A stretch of 64,000 bases of DNA from Flavobacterium algicola (GCF_022399565.1 NZ_JAJTUT010000006.1:124001-188000), one strand, 5' to 3'; counted from the stretch's first letter, positions 50,901 to 59,270 are shown. Made by a program: numbers and translations. The notes: generated from the sequence alone by a model not told the origin.

Positions 50901-51061
50901 AAATTTTTGATAGGTATGGTAAATTAATCAAAGTATTAAATAATACCTCTTCATGGGATGGGACATATAATGGTTATGCATTACCGTCAACAGATTATTG
51001 GTTTGTGGTCCATAGAGCAAATGGTCAATTATACAGAGGCCACTTTGCAATGAAGCGGTAA
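47987..51061 (+). CDS. Large surface protein with gliding-type (type B) type IX sorting domain
   Basis: 1024 residues from a GTG. The signal peptide ends near residue 21. Residues 25-210 form a beta-rich domain (YTIYNATTGLRDNAWHTT; YEFSAWLMNLMTF). Several Ig-like or SprB-like repeats follow (GNYNVTVKSGNCNSVV, GDYIVLTRNSSLC, GMYKVVIKNALGC and GTYTVFVRDKNGCG), spaced about 75-90 residues apart in the middle section. The final 80 residues (FFTPNGDGFNDKWSV, IFDRYGKLIKVL, WDGTYNGYALPSTDYWFVV) are the gliding-motility-associated sorting domain. It is probably exported to the surface for adhesion or gliding. No partner PorP-like gene follows. Confidence 0.87.
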   Translation: MKFQFSLFFLVNLFFFVPCEAQLCTGSLGDPVVNIDFGSGVGRGAALGSAITAYTNVTSGRLDEGQYTIYNATTGLRDNAWHTTADHTGNTNGYMMIVNASLLATEGIFYTKTVSDLCPGTTYEFSAWLMNLMTFTSVNPNVTFRVSTTGGTVLGTYNTGELPVTSSATWKQFGFYFTMGSESEVVITVLNNALGAIPGNDLALDDIIFRACGATITSTIKDKSATSLEICENESKLITLSGVASSSSYTTAGYQWQNSVDNGVSWLDIAAATNQSYSFSTAGSGIYKYRLAMAEASNIMSSNCRVYSNEITITVKSSPLAPVVQVTQPTCDAPSGSILITSILNATYSIDNSNYQSSNLFTGLAGGNYNVTVKSGNCNSVVKVVSINSVASSNAQPTVSIVQPVICTNPYGTVTITSPDYEYSFDNGLTWQGSPVKTGLAIGDYIVLTRNSSLCQTQPIVASIIAPPGYPPSPTLIVMQPNCLSDRGTITVSDVASSYSFDGGTTWGSASTIDNLTPGMYKVVIKNALGCSSLVSNDVLIAAYKNDEPLPEVSTAVSFCAIDNKLLSDIPITGTNIKWYTSQTAIVPLVENTILTNTTYYVAQTVDVCESIRVPVTISIQSTPSPTGIAVQNFCTTQKATVSFFETSAISVVWYADAITSSNLAADTKLVDGATYYASQTVGGCESIGRLAVSAAISTPNILINDVSDSLCDNLNDGMEKVDLTSYKSFITNDASAIVRFYNSPLSAENENSFDEISTSSNYELAVGTTTLYARVDSNDKCFQIAKLVLTLFDTPRIAIADTVPICENESVLVDAGSSFDSYLWSTLETTSAIVITSPGVYSVTVTKNNGTIICSTLKEFTVALSNSAVINTIDIVDWTDNQNSVSIYLAPSSIGNYEYSIDGINYQDSAVFQELISGTYTVFVRDKNGCGIVTQEVYILNYPKFFTPNGDGFNDKWSVQLSQVEEGLKTEIFDRYGKLIKVLNNTSSWDGTYNGYALPSTDYWFVVHRANGQLYRGHFAMKR

Positions 51062-51134
51062 GGAAAAAGGAAAAAGTAAAACTCCTAACTTGAGGATTAC
51101 TCTTTCTATAAAGTACAGCGTATAAAAAAAATGT

Positions 51135-52031
51135 CTATTTTGTGATTTCTCTAAAAATAGCTTCTAGATTTTTATTCTTTTGATTGAGTTGTAGAGTTCT
51201 AAGTCCATTCGCGGTTGCAAAATCAAAAACAGCCGGGCGCATATCTTTATCTGCCTTAAAGGTAAGTTCCCAAATCATATCGTGCGTATTTTTATAAGAT
51301 GCAAGATTTTCGATTTTAGCTATCACTTGCTCTTCTATTTTATAATCAAATTCTACCTCTAAAACTTGCTCCTTCTCTTCAGAAATTATTTGGTCAAGTT
51401 TTTTGTCGGCAACAATCTTTCCCTTATTAATGATGATAACACGGTCACAGATCGCTTCAACTTCTTGCATAATGTGCGTAGAGAGGAAAACTGTTTTATC
51501 TTTTCCCACGTTTTTGATAACATTACGTATCTCAGTCAATTGATTTGGGTCCAGTCCTGTCGTGGGTTCGTCTAGAATCAAAACATCAGGATTGTGTAAT
51601 AAAGCATTGGCTAGTCCCACTCTTTGACGGTACCCTTTTGATAGTTGGCCAATTTTCTTATGACTTTCGGTAGTCAATCCTGTTAACTGAATTACATCTT
51701 CAATTCGGGACTTTGCCACTTTGTATACATCTGCATTAAAAGCGAGGTATTCACGAACATAGAGATCGAGGTACAATGGATTGTGCTCAGGCAAGTAACC
51801 AATCGATAACTGCACAGCCTTTGCATTAGTAGTCACGTCATAATTATTAACTACAGCAGTACCTTCATCAGCAACAATATAAGTAGTTAGGATTTTCATC
51901 AATGTAGATTTTCCAGCTCCGTTGGGACCTAAGAAACCAACTATTTCTCCTTTATTTACAGAGAAAGAAATACTGTCTAATGCTTTTTGAGCACCATAAC
52001 TTTTAGAAATATTTGTAACTACTATTGACAT
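51135..52031 (-). CDS. gldA: Gliding-motility-associated ABC transporter ATPase
   Basis: 298 residues. Walker A GPNGAGKSTL (residues 35-44), signature LSKGYRQRVGLANAL near residue 133, Walker B VLILDEPTTGLDP near residue 155, and the switch His in STHIMQE. This is the ABC ATPase group of Flavobacteria named GldA, which works with the membrane parts GldF and GldG, not encoded in the window. Loss of it impairs gliding in some species but its transported substrate is unknown. It stands alone here. An ordinary drug-type ATPase is a possible alternative, but the fit to GldA is good. Confidence 0.85.
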   Translation of the reverse strand: MSIVVTNISKSYGAQKALDSISFSVNKGEIVGFLGPNGAGKSTLMKILTTYIVADEGTAVVNNYDVTTNAKAVQLSIGYLPEHNPLYLDLYVREYLAFNADVYKVAKSRIEDVIQLTGLTTESHKKIGQLSKGYRQRVGLANALLHNPDVLILDEPTTGLDPNQLTEIRNVIKNVGKDKTVFLSTHIMQEVEAICDRVIIINKGKIVADKKLDQIISEEKEQVLEVEFDYKIEEQVIAKIENLASYKNTHDMIWELTFKADKDMRPAVFDFATANGLRTLQLNQKNKNLEAIFREITK

Positions 52032-52290
52032 GTTCTACGATTTGTATGCAAAAGTAAACAGAAAAAAAATGTATTTAGTATTTTGAATAAGATTTCCATT
52101 AGAAAGAAGAAGTGTAAAGAGATCATTTTCTATGGATTAAAATAAATCTGGATGATTTTGAGAAAGTTAATACATTTACTTATTATCAAATTAATAATAA
52201 AAATAAGTATAGCAACATATTCTATTAGAATATCCGAATATGACGGTGATTTCTTGTGTTTTCCTTAATTATTTGAAATTTTTATGCTTT

Positions 52291-52324
52291 TTGTGGTATG
52301 ATTTTAAAATAAGTTTTACATTTG
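52291..52324 (+). promoter_or_regulatory. Promoter of the Phe/Tyr operon
   Basis: TTG at 52291-52293, a 23-base spacer and TACATTTG at 52317-52324. The leader peptide starts 30 bases later. Bases 52032-52290 show no gene. Confidence 0.7.
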
Positions 52325-52353
52325 CGACTCAAAATTATTACAAAATAGTAAAG

Positions 52354-52410
52354 ATGTACAATAACCGATTTTATTTTAGCAACACTTTTTTCTTCTTTAG
52401 CGGGAAGTAG
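52354..52410 (+). CDS. Phe-rich leader peptide of the pheA operon
   Basis: MYNNRFYFSNTFFFFSGK: six Phe and two Tyr in 18 codons, with four Phe in a row (52387-52398). AGGGTTG (52409-52415), overlapping the stop codon, can pair with CAATCCT (52461-52467), the left side of the terminator hairpin. A ribosome stalled at Phe codons would leave it free, blocking termination and turning on the operon; one reaching the stop would cover it. This is the classical amino-acid attenuator plan, and the genes downstream make Phe and Tyr. Confidence 0.85.
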   Translation: MYNNRFYFSNTFFFFSGK

Positions 52411-52461
52411 GGTTGTGCTATGGTTATTTGAAAAATTAAGAAACAAATAAAAATAATATAC

Positions 52462-52490
52462 AATCCTGATGAAAATCAGGATTTTTTTTT
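52462..52490 (+). terminator. Attenuator terminator before pheA
   Basis: AATCCTGAT pairs with ATCAGGATT around GAAA-type loop bases, then nine T; the pheA ATG is seven bases further on. Confidence 0.9.
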
Positions 52491-52496
52491 GAGTTT

Positions 52497-53330
52497 ATGG
52501 GAGCGAAAATTGCAATACAAGGGATAAAAGGTTCTTTTCATCATCAAGTGGTGAAAGAATATTATAGTCAAAATGTGGATGTTGACGAATGTTTATCTTT
52601 TGAAGAATTAGTCGATAGTTTGCTATCTGGGAAATCTACGCAAGCTGTGATGGCAATTGAAAACTCTATCGCAGGGCCTATTATTCCAAATTATGCTTTG
52701 ATTGACAAGAATAATTTACATATTATTGGAGAACATTATTTGAATATAACCCAAAATTTAATGGCTCTCGAAGGCCAGAAAATAGAAGATATTCAGGAAG
52801 TATATTCACACCCGATGGCGCTGTTGCAGTGTATGGAGTTTTTAAAAAAATATCCGCACATAAAAATTGTAGAAGATAAGGATACAGCCGAAACAGCCCG
52901 TAGAATTCAAGCCAAACAATTAACAGGGATTGCAGCTATAGGGAGTAGAGTGGCATCTGAAATGTACGGATTACAAATTTTGGCTCCTGCAATTCAAACG
53001 ATTCAAAACAATATGACGCGTTTTGTAATTATAAATAAAGAGAATTCGTTTGTGCCTCAAAATGAAATTAACCGTGCCTCAATCAAATTCGAATTGGATC
53101 ACAAAAGAGGGAGTTTGGCGGCAGTATTAAATGTGATGAGCGATTGCAAAATGAATCTAACAAAAATTCAATCTTTGCCAAAAATCGATACACCATGGAA
53201 GTATTCCTTTTTTGTAGATGTAACATTTGAACAGTATGCTGATTTTTCCAAAGCAAAATCACTTATCGAGATCATGGCAGAATATTTAAAGATTTTGGGA
53301 GAATATAAGAATACCAAACCGTTACAATAA
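52497..53330 (+). CDS. pheA: Prephenate dehydratase
   Basis: 277 residues. The catalytic domain spans residues 1-180 (IAIQGIKGSFHHQVV, MAIENSIAG, and the NNMTRFVII motif with the catalytic Thr-Arg-Phe). An ACT domain for Phe feedback follows (about residues 190-270), with GSLAAVLNVMSDCKMNLTKI. The ligand motif that is ESRP in many homologues is QSLP here. It converts prephenate to phenylpyruvate. It has no chorismate mutase part; that activity is fused to the DAHP synthase at the end of this operon. Controlled by the Phe-rich leader. Confidence 0.93.
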   Translation: MGAKIAIQGIKGSFHHQVVKEYYSQNVDVDECLSFEELVDSLLSGKSTQAVMAIENSIAGPIIPNYALIDKNNLHIIGEHYLNITQNLMALEGQKIEDIQEVYSHPMALLQCMEFLKKYPHIKIVEDKDTAETARRIQAKQLTGIAAIGSRVASEMYGLQILAPAIQTIQNNMTRFVIINKENSFVPQNEINRASIKFELDHKRGSLAAVLNVMSDCKMNLTKIQSLPKIDTPWKYSFFVDVTFEQYADFSKAKSLIEIMAEYLKILGEYKNTKPLQ

Positions 53331-53393
53331 TTACAAGTCCTCTGACTGAGGTTAAAAGGGAAAGTAACTCAATAATGAGTAATATATATTAGT

Positions 53394-54539
53394 ATGATTA
53401 CACTAGCAAATAGGTTAAATACAGTCGAAGAATACTACTTCTCATCAAAATTGAGAGAAGTAAGACAGCTAGCTGCAGAGGGGAATCCAGTGATCAATAT
53501 GGGAATTGGAAGTCCAGATTTGAGTCCGGCGCAAGACGTGATTGATGCGATGATTGATGCGATGAAGGACGAGAATGCGCATCAGTACCAAAGTTATCAA
53601 GGGTTACCAGAGTTACGCAGTGGTATCGCTGACTTCTACCATAATAATTATGGAGTAGCTTTAAACCCAATGACCGAAATTTTGCCTTTAATGGGCTCAA
53701 AAGAAGGTATTATGCATATTTCCCTAGCATTTTTAAACGAGGGTGATCATGTATTGATTCCAAATCCAGGCTATCCTACTTATACATCAGTTACAAATTT
53801 GGTGGGTGCTGTTCCTGTGTATTATGACTTGAAAGAAACGAGTAATTGGGAGCCTGATTTTGATGCGCTTGAACAATTAGATTTGTCGAAGGTGAAAATT
53901 ATGTGGATCGGATATCCTCACATGCCCACGGGTGCTAGAGGGAGCTTGTCTTTATTCGAAAAATTAATTGCATTTGCCAAAAAGCATTCTATTTTATTGG
54001 TAAATGACAATCCGTATAGTTTTGTGTTAAATGACAATCCGATGAGTTTGTTGCAAGTTGAAGGAGCGAAAGAAGTAGCAATGGAACTAAATTCGTTAAG
54101 TAAAACTTTTAATATGGCTGGTTGGAGAGTAGGAACAGTATTAGGTAGTGCTGCTTGCATTGACGCTGTTTTGAAAGTGAAAAGTAATATGGATAGCGGA
54201 ATGTTCTTCGGAATTCAAAAAGGGGCTATTGCAGCTCTCAAAAGCGATAAGTCTTGGTTTGATGGAATGAATGCTATTTACAAAAGAAGAAGGGTATTGA
54301 CAGAGCAATTGGCCGAGAAGCTAAATTGCAAAGTTTATAAAGAAGGCGTTGGACTGTTTGTTTGGGCAAAATTACCAGAAGGCATCACTTCTTCGGAAGC
54401 ATTTATTGATAAAATTTTGCATGAAAAATATATTTTTATCACTCCAGGAACTATTTTTGGAAGTAATGGTGAAGGCTATGTTCGATTTGCATTATGTGTG
54501 AAAGAAGAAAAAGTACAAGAGGCAATTGATCGGTTTTAG
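53394..54539 (+). CDS. Pyridoxal phosphate aminotransferase of the Phe/Tyr operon
   Basis: 381 residues, class I/II aminotransferase. INMGIGSPDLSP at the start, GYPHMPTGARGS (the usual NPxNPTG is altered to YPHMPTG), and the cofactor lysine in ELNSLSKTFNMAGWRVG. Position between prephenate dehydratase and dehydrogenase makes it the likely last step to Phe and Tyr from the keto acids. It could also act on aspartate or LL-diaminopimelate relatives. The PHMP for NPNP change deserves note but the Pro-Thr-Gly part is kept. Confidence 0.88.
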   Translation: MITLANRLNTVEEYYFSSKLREVRQLAAEGNPVINMGIGSPDLSPAQDVIDAMIDAMKDENAHQYQSYQGLPELRSGIADFYHNNYGVALNPMTEILPLMGSKEGIMHISLAFLNEGDHVLIPNPGYPTYTSVTNLVGAVPVYYDLKETSNWEPDFDALEQLDLSKVKIMWIGYPHMPTGARGSLSLFEKLIAFAKKHSILLVNDNPYSFVLNDNPMSLLQVEGAKEVAMELNSLSKTFNMAGWRVGTVLGSAACIDAVLKVKSNMDSGMFFGIQKGAIAALKSDKSWFDGMNAIYKRRRVLTEQLAEKLNCKVYKEGVGLFVWAKLPEGITSSEAFIDKILHEKYIFITPGTIFGSNGEGYVRFALCVKEEKVQEAIDRF

Positions 54540-54683
54540 ATTTTTCATTTGATTCGAATGTGAAGTAAAAAACGGAATGCCCTAGCCCTGTTAGAAGTGC
54601 AAATCCTTTTAATTTTTTGAAAGTAAAAGTTTGAAACGTCCCTAAGCGTCGGGAGCAGGATTAGCTACAAATAAAAAGAATTT

Positions 54684-55535
54684 ATGAAAGTATATGTAGT
54701 TGGAATAGGATTGATTGGTGGTTCGATGGTATTGGACATTAAAGGCTTGTATCCAGAAGCAATTGTTTTCGGTGTGGATACGAATGAAGCTCACATTGCC
54801 GAGGCTCTGAAATTGGGTGTGATCGATCAAGCTGCAAAACTAGAAGATGTCGGTGATGCTGATTTTGTTATCGTTTCAGTCCCTGTTGATATTGCAATGG
54901 TAGTGTTGCCACAGGTACTGGATTATATAGATGAGGAGACAATAGTTTTTGAAGTAGGTTCAACTAAGAATCCTATCTGTGAAGCGGTTGCTAATCATTC
55001 TAAAAGGCGCAATTTTATTGCAACACATCCTATAGCAGGAACAGAATTTTCAGGACCTTCGGCAGCAATTACAGGTTTGTTTCAGGGTAAAACAAATATT
55101 ATTTGCGAGGTAGAGAAAACAACCTTCAAATTACAAGAAAAAGCTTTAGACTTGTTTAGAGCAATAGGAATGCGCATACGATACATGGATCCAAAATCGC
55201 ACGATAAGCACATTGCCTACGTATCTCATTTATCACACATCAGTTCATTTATGCTGGGGAAAACAGTGATGGAGAAAGAGAAGTTTGAGCAAGATATATT
55301 TGACATGGCTGGTTCTGGTTTTGAAAGTACAGTGAGATTGGCCAAAAGTTCACCAGCAATGTGGACACCCATCTTTAAACAAAACAAAGATCAAGTGATA
55401 GAAACGTTGGAAGAATATATCTCTAATTTAACTCAGTTTAAAGAGTTGTTACAAAAAGAAGATTATCAAGCAATTTACGATGAAATGCAGGGTGTAAATA
55501 AAATTAAAGGAATCTTGAACGGATTAAAAAAATAA
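54684..55535 (+). CDS. tyrA: Prephenate dehydrogenase
   Basis: 283 residues. The NAD(P)-binding motif VVGIGLIGGSMVLD is at residues 4-17; TNPIC-type KNPICEAV, and the catalytic His in THPIAGTEFSGP (near residue 112) follow. HDKHIAYVSHLSH is the second conserved block. It oxidises prephenate to hydroxyphenylpyruvate for tyrosine. There is no ACT or mutase domain. The gap of 144 bases before it holds no hairpin, so it is read as part of the pheA operon. Confidence 0.92.
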   Translation: MKVYVVGIGLIGGSMVLDIKGLYPEAIVFGVDTNEAHIAEALKLGVIDQAAKLEDVGDADFVIVSVPVDIAMVVLPQVLDYIDEETIVFEVGSTKNPICEAVANHSKRRNFIATHPIAGTEFSGPSAAITGLFQGKTNIICEVEKTTFKLQEKALDLFRAIGMRIRYMDPKSHDKHIAYVSHLSHISSFMLGKTVMEKEKFEQDIFDMAGSGFESTVRLAKSSPAMWTPIFKQNKDQVIETLEEYISNLTQFKELLQKEDYQAIYDEMQGVNKIKGILNGLKK

Positions 55536-55566
55536 TTAAAAATTAAAAACCAAAAAATAGTAAAAG

Positions 55567-56646
55567 ATGGAAAATAGTAAAGAAATGAGAAACTGGTTGG
55601 ACGCATTCAAATTGGAACACCCATTTGTAATTGCAGGACCATGTAGTGCTGAGACTGAAGAACAAGTATTGAAAATTGCACATGAATTGAAAGATTCTGA
55701 TGTAAGTGTTTTTAGAGCTGGTATCTGGAAACCAAGAACACGTCCAGGTGGATTTGAAGGTGTTGGTGAAATTGGATTAAAATGGTTGCAAAAAGCTAAA
55801 GCCGAAACAGGTTTGTTGATGGGTACTGAGGTAGCTACTGCAGCACACTGTAAATTGGCTTTAGAGCATGATATTGATGTTTTATGGGTCGGTGCTCGTA
55901 CAACTGCAAACCCTTTTGCAGTTCAAGAAATTGCTGATACATTAAAAGGTACAGATAAAATCGTTTTGATCAAAAACCCAGTAAATCCAGATATGGCTTT
56001 ATGGTTAGGTGGAGTAGAACGTTTATACATGGCAGGTATTAAGAACTTAGGAGTAATCCACAGAGGTTTTTCTACTTACCAAAAAACAAAATACAGAAAT
56101 ATTCCAGAATGGCAAATTGCTATTGAATTGCAAAATAAATTTCCTGATTTACCATTAATCATTGACCCATCTCATATCACAGGAAACCGTGAAATGATTC
56201 TTGAAGTAACTCAAGAAGCGTTGGATTTGAACTATGATGGTATGATCATTGAGACACATACTGACCCAGAAAACGCTTGGTCTGATGCTGCTCAACAAGT
56301 AACTCCTACAGTTTTGAAACAAATCTTTAAAGATTTGAAAGTAAGAAAAGTGAGTGGTGATAGCGATTTTGAAAACAAAATGACAAAATTAAGAGCTAAT
56401 ATTGACGTATTGGATCAAAACCTTTTGGAATTGCTAGGAAAACGTATGGTTGTAGCTGACGAAATTGGTCAAGTGAAAAAAGATAACAACGTAGCGGTAT
56501 TGCAAAATACACGTTGGAATGAAATTCAGGAGAAAGTCATTGCTGCTGGTGCAAAAAATGGTTTGTCTGAGGAATTCAGTGTAAAATTGTTTAAAGCAAT
56601 TCACCAAGAAAGTATCGAACACCAAGAAAAAGTAATCAACGGATAA
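55567..56646 (+). CDS. Bifunctional DAHP synthase / chorismate mutase
   Basis: 359 residues. Residues 1-260 form a type I-beta DAHP synthase: FVIAGPCSAETEEQ, the FRAGIWKPRTRPGGFEG block, and IDPSHITGNREMI with metal- and phosphate-binding residues. Residues 270-359 form an AroQ-type chorismate mutase (LRANIDVLDQNLLELLGKRM). It starts the shikimate pathway and also performs the first step to prephenate; the attached mutase usually gives feedback control by prephenate or chorismate. Here the fusion puts the first step of the pathway, the branch point and Phe/Tyr synthesis under one attenuator. A terminator follows. Confidence 0.94.
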   Translation: MENSKEMRNWLDAFKLEHPFVIAGPCSAETEEQVLKIAHELKDSDVSVFRAGIWKPRTRPGGFEGVGEIGLKWLQKAKAETGLLMGTEVATAAHCKLALEHDIDVLWVGARTTANPFAVQEIADTLKGTDKIVLIKNPVNPDMALWLGGVERLYMAGIKNLGVIHRGFSTYQKTKYRNIPEWQIAIELQNKFPDLPLIIDPSHITGNREMILEVTQEALDLNYDGMIIETHTDPENAWSDAAQQVTPTVLKQIFKDLKVRKVSGDSDFENKMTKLRANIDVLDQNLLELLGKRMVVADEIGQVKKDNNVAVLQNTRWNEIQEKVIAAGAKNGLSEEFSVKLFKAIHQESIEHQEKVING

Positions 56647-56676
56647 TTTATTCTTTTTTAGTATTATTTTAAAATA

Positions 56677-56704
56677 AACCTACATTCGTGTAGGTTTTTT
56701 TTTG
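56677..56704 (+). terminator. Terminator of the Phe/Tyr operon
   Basis: AACCTAC pairs with GTAGGTT around ATTC-type loop bases; nine T follow. Confidence 0.85.
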
Positions 56705-56743
56705 TAGAATTGCAAACAAAATTAATTTTTAAAATTTACTACC

Positions 56744-57391
56744 ATGAAAAACAGTGCGAAAGGGGTTTTTATTTTATCATTTATGATGCTGTCCTTTTTA
56801 GGCTTTTCTCAGGAAAAGCAAATTTATGAAATTGCGAATATGAAAGAAATTATTTCAAATCATAAAACTGTTGCAGTATTACCTTTCAATGCGACCATAA
56901 CTTATCGGAAACAACCCAAAGACTATGACGTTGCTATTACTAAAGAGGCGGAGTTAAAGTTAGGATATGATATGCAATCAGGAATGTATACCTATCTTCT
57001 TAGAAAATCGTCTGATTATACAGTAGTTGTTCAAGATGTTGAGAAAACTAATGCTCTTCTGAAAAAAAATAATTTGATAGATAAATTAGCCGAAACGACG
57101 CCAGAAGAATTAGCTAAAATATTAGGGGTAGATGCTGTAATAAAATGTTCTTACGGCTATCAAAAGACCAAAAGTGAAGGTGGAGCGATAGCATTAACTC
57201 TATTAGTTGGTTTTGGCACAGGTAGTGTTGCTACAGGAGCTTTGACAATGCAAATTAATGATGGTGAAAATGGAGATTTAATTTGGCGCTTCTATAAACA
57301 AATGAATGAAGACGTAATGAGTTCTCCATCTGCAATGATGGAAAGAATGATGAGGAAAGTGGGGAGAAATTTCCCTTATGAAATAAAATAA
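56744..57391 (+). CDS. Secreted CsgG/LpoB-like protein of unknown role
   Basis: 215 residues. The signal peptide (about 1-22, GFSQ) has no lipobox Cys. KTVAVLPFNATITYRKQPKDY near residue 42 has the VAVLPF strand of the CsgG/LpoB/TolB-N-like fold. LAKILGVDAVIKCSY follows, and a Gly-rich segment VGFGTGSVATGALTMQIND precedes the last strands. Proteins of this group act in curli secretion or peptidoglycan synthesis in other bacteria; here the role is unknown. It is a single gene between two terminators. Confidence 0.65.
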   Translation: MKNSAKGVFILSFMMLSFLGFSQEKQIYEIANMKEIISNHKTVAVLPFNATITYRKQPKDYDVAITKEAELKLGYDMQSGMYTYLLRKSSDYTVVVQDVEKTNALLKKNNLIDKLAETTPEELAKILGVDAVIKCSYGYQKTKSEGGAIALTLLVGFGTGSVATGALTMQINDGENGDLIWRFYKQMNEDVMSSPSAMMERMMRKVGRNFPYEIK

Positions 57392-57410
57392 GGTTTAATT
57401 TTTTTAATAT

Positions 57411-57445
57411 AATAATCCCTTTAATTATAGGTTAAAGGGATTTTT
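57411..57445 (+). terminator. Terminator after the CsgG-like gene
   Basis: AATCCCTTTAA pairs with TTAAAGGGATT around a TTATAGG-type loop; five T follow. Confidence 0.85.
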
Positions 57446-57484
57446 GTATTTGTAAAAAAAACTTTAAACCTGAAACAAAAAAAT

Positions 57485-57492
57485 TACCTTTG
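57485..57492 (+). promoter_or_regulatory. -7 element of rsgA, next to the start codon
   Basis: TACCTTTG ends five bases before the ATG at 57497, so the mRNA would start at or just before the start codon. No TTG is seen at the right spacing; ACTTTAAACCTGAAAC (57461-57476), a repeat seen also near 33150 and 34150, fills that place. Confidence 0.5.
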
Positions 57493-57496
57493 CACC

Positions 57497-58474
57497 ATGA
57501 CAGGAATCGTTTATAAATCAACAGGAAGCTGGTACAATGTAAAATCGGACCAAGGCGAATTTGTAGAATGTAGAATAAAGGGAAAGTTTAGGATGAAGGG
57601 AATTAAAAGTACCAATCCTATAGCTGTGGGGGATCATGTGGATTTTGAAATTGAAGAAAACAATGCTCAAGTTACAGGAGTGATTCATCATATACATGAT
57701 AGAAAGAATTATATTGTACGTAAATCGGTGAACTTATCCCACCAGATGCATATTATTGCGTCCAACATTGATCGTGTTTTTTTATTGATTACAGTTAATA
57801 ATCCACCCACCACTTTTAATTTTATTGATCGTTTTCTTGTCACTGCAGAAGCATATGGAATCGAAACTATTTTAGTTTTTAATAAGATAGATACTTTTGA
57901 CGAGGCTACGCTTGACGAGCAGTTGTACATGCAGCACGTGTATCAAGAAATCGGATACAAATGCTTGAGAGTCTCCTCTACAGAAATGAAAGGTGTTGAA
58001 GTATTGCAGGAAATGATGATTGGCAAGGTGAGTATGTTCTCTGGACATTCCGGTGTAGGAAAATCAACATTGGTAAATGCTATGGAACCTTCCTTGCATT
58101 TGAAAACAAAAACCATATCAGATGCAAGTAAGCAGGGGCAGCACACGACAACCTTTGCAGAAATGTATGATTTGTCATTTGGTGCGAGCATTATTGATAC
58201 GCCAGGAATCAAAGGTTTTGGAATGGTCGATATGGAACCAGCCGAAATTGGCGGTTATTTCCCCGAGTTTTTTAAATTGAAAGATCAATGTAAGTTCAAC
58301 AACTGCTTGCATAAGGACGAACCAAAATGTGCTGTAAAATTGGCTTTGGAAAATGACGAAATTGCGTGGTCGCGATACAACAGCTACCTTAAGATTCTAG
58401 AAGGTGATGAAGAGCAATACCGTACTGATATCTATGACGAAGAACGTCAAAACAGTGATAAAGGTAGGGCGTAA
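57497..58474 (+). CDS. rsgA: Ribosome small-subunit-dependent GTPase A
   Basis: 325 residues. An OB fold (about 1-65), then a circularly permuted GTPase with the motifs in the order G4 NKID (near residue 122), G1 GHSGVGKSTL (near residue 180) and G3 DTPGIKG. A zinc site follows: CKFNNCLHKDEPKC. It checks and frees the 30S subunit late in assembly. Its stop codon shares one base with the start of the next gene (TAATG), so it heads an operon with dtd and a MazG-like gene. The start fits the motif-defined N-terminus. Confidence 0.95.
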   Translation: MTGIVYKSTGSWYNVKSDQGEFVECRIKGKFRMKGIKSTNPIAVGDHVDFEIEENNAQVTGVIHHIHDRKNYIVRKSVNLSHQMHIIASNIDRVFLLITVNNPPTTFNFIDRFLVTAEAYGIETILVFNKIDTFDEATLDEQLYMQHVYQEIGYKCLRVSSTEMKGVEVLQEMMIGKVSMFSGHSGVGKSTLVNAMEPSLHLKTKTISDASKQGQHTTTFAEMYDLSFGASIIDTPGIKGFGMVDMEPAEIGGYFPEFFKLKDQCKFNNCLHKDEPKCAVKLALENDEIAWSRYNSYLKILEGDEEQYRTDIYDEERQNSDKGRA

Positions 58475-58926
58475 TGAAAGTAGTTATTCAGAGAACTAGT
58501 GAAGCAGCTGTAACGGTAGAATCTAAAGTAGTTGCTTCTATTGGAAAAGGATTGTTGGTCTTGGTCGGAATCGAAGATTCTGATGGTCAGGAAGACATCG
58601 ATTGGTTGGTAAGTAAAATTATTAAAATGCGCATTTTTGAGGACGAAAATCAAATAATGAACTGTTCAGTTCAAGAAGTAAATGGTGATATCTTGGTAGT
58701 TAGTCAGTTTACACTTCATGCTGCAACTAAGAAAGGGAATCGTCCGTCGTACATTAAAGCTTCAAAACCCGAAATAGCAATTCCTCTTTATAAAAATTTT
58801 GTTCGAAAAATAGAAGAAGAGCTAAGCAAGCCAATACAAATGGGTGTGTTCGGTGCTGATATGAAAGTTAGCTTGATCAATGACGGACCTGTAACTATTA
58901 TTATTGATAGTAAAAATAAGGAGTAA
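58474..58926 (+). CDS. dtd: D-aminoacyl-tRNA deacylase
   Basis: 150 residues, full length. MKVVIQRTSEAAVTVE at the start, the SQFTLHA segment (near residue 79) with the catalytic-site residues, and the NDGPVTIII motif (the N-x-GP-V-T cross-subunit motif) near the end. It removes D-amino acids and glycine from tRNA. Overlaps the rsgA stop by one base and is followed 17 bases later by the MazG-like gene. Confidence 0.95.
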   Translation: MKVVIQRTSEAAVTVESKVVASIGKGLLVLVGIEDSDGQEDIDWLVSKIIKMRIFEDENQIMNCSVQEVNGDILVVSQFTLHAATKKGNRPSYIKASKPEIAIPLYKNFVRKIEEELSKPIQMGVFGADMKVSLINDGPVTIIIDSKNKE

Positions 58927-58943
58927 ATAAATACAGAGATAAA

Positions 58944-59270
58944 ATGAACATACAAAATTCCCAACTAGAGGTAGATAAATGGATAAAAGAGCATGGTGTT
59001 CGTTATTTTAACGAATTGACCAATATGGCGCAGCTTACTGAAGAAGTAGGGGAAGTAGCCCGAATCATCGCACGTCGTTACGGAGAACAGTCAGAGAAAG
59101 AAAGTGATAAAAACAAAGATCTTGGAGAAGAATTAGCCGATGTTGTTTTCGTAGTAATGTGTCTTGCCAATCAAACAGGTATCGATTTGCAAGCTGCATT
59201 TGATAAGAAATTAGATCTAAAATCTGTTCGCGATAAAGATCGTCATAAGAATAACGAAAAATTGAAATAA
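58944..59270 (+). CDS. MazG-like nucleotide pyrophosphohydrolase
   Basis: 108 residues, all helical. The metal-binding EExxE...ExxD pattern is LTEEVGEVARIIA followed by LGEELADVVFVVM, the MazG/dUTPase-like plan in its single-domain form. It would hydrolyse non-standard or excess nucleoside triphosphates in the cytosol. Likely co-transcribed with rsgA and dtd. The exact substrate is unknown. Confidence 0.9.
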   Translation: MNIQNSQLEVDKWIKEHGVRYFNELTNMAQLTEEVGEVARIIARRYGEQSEKESDKNKDLGEELADVVFVVMCLANQTGIDLQAAFDKKLDLKSVRDKDRHKNNEKLK

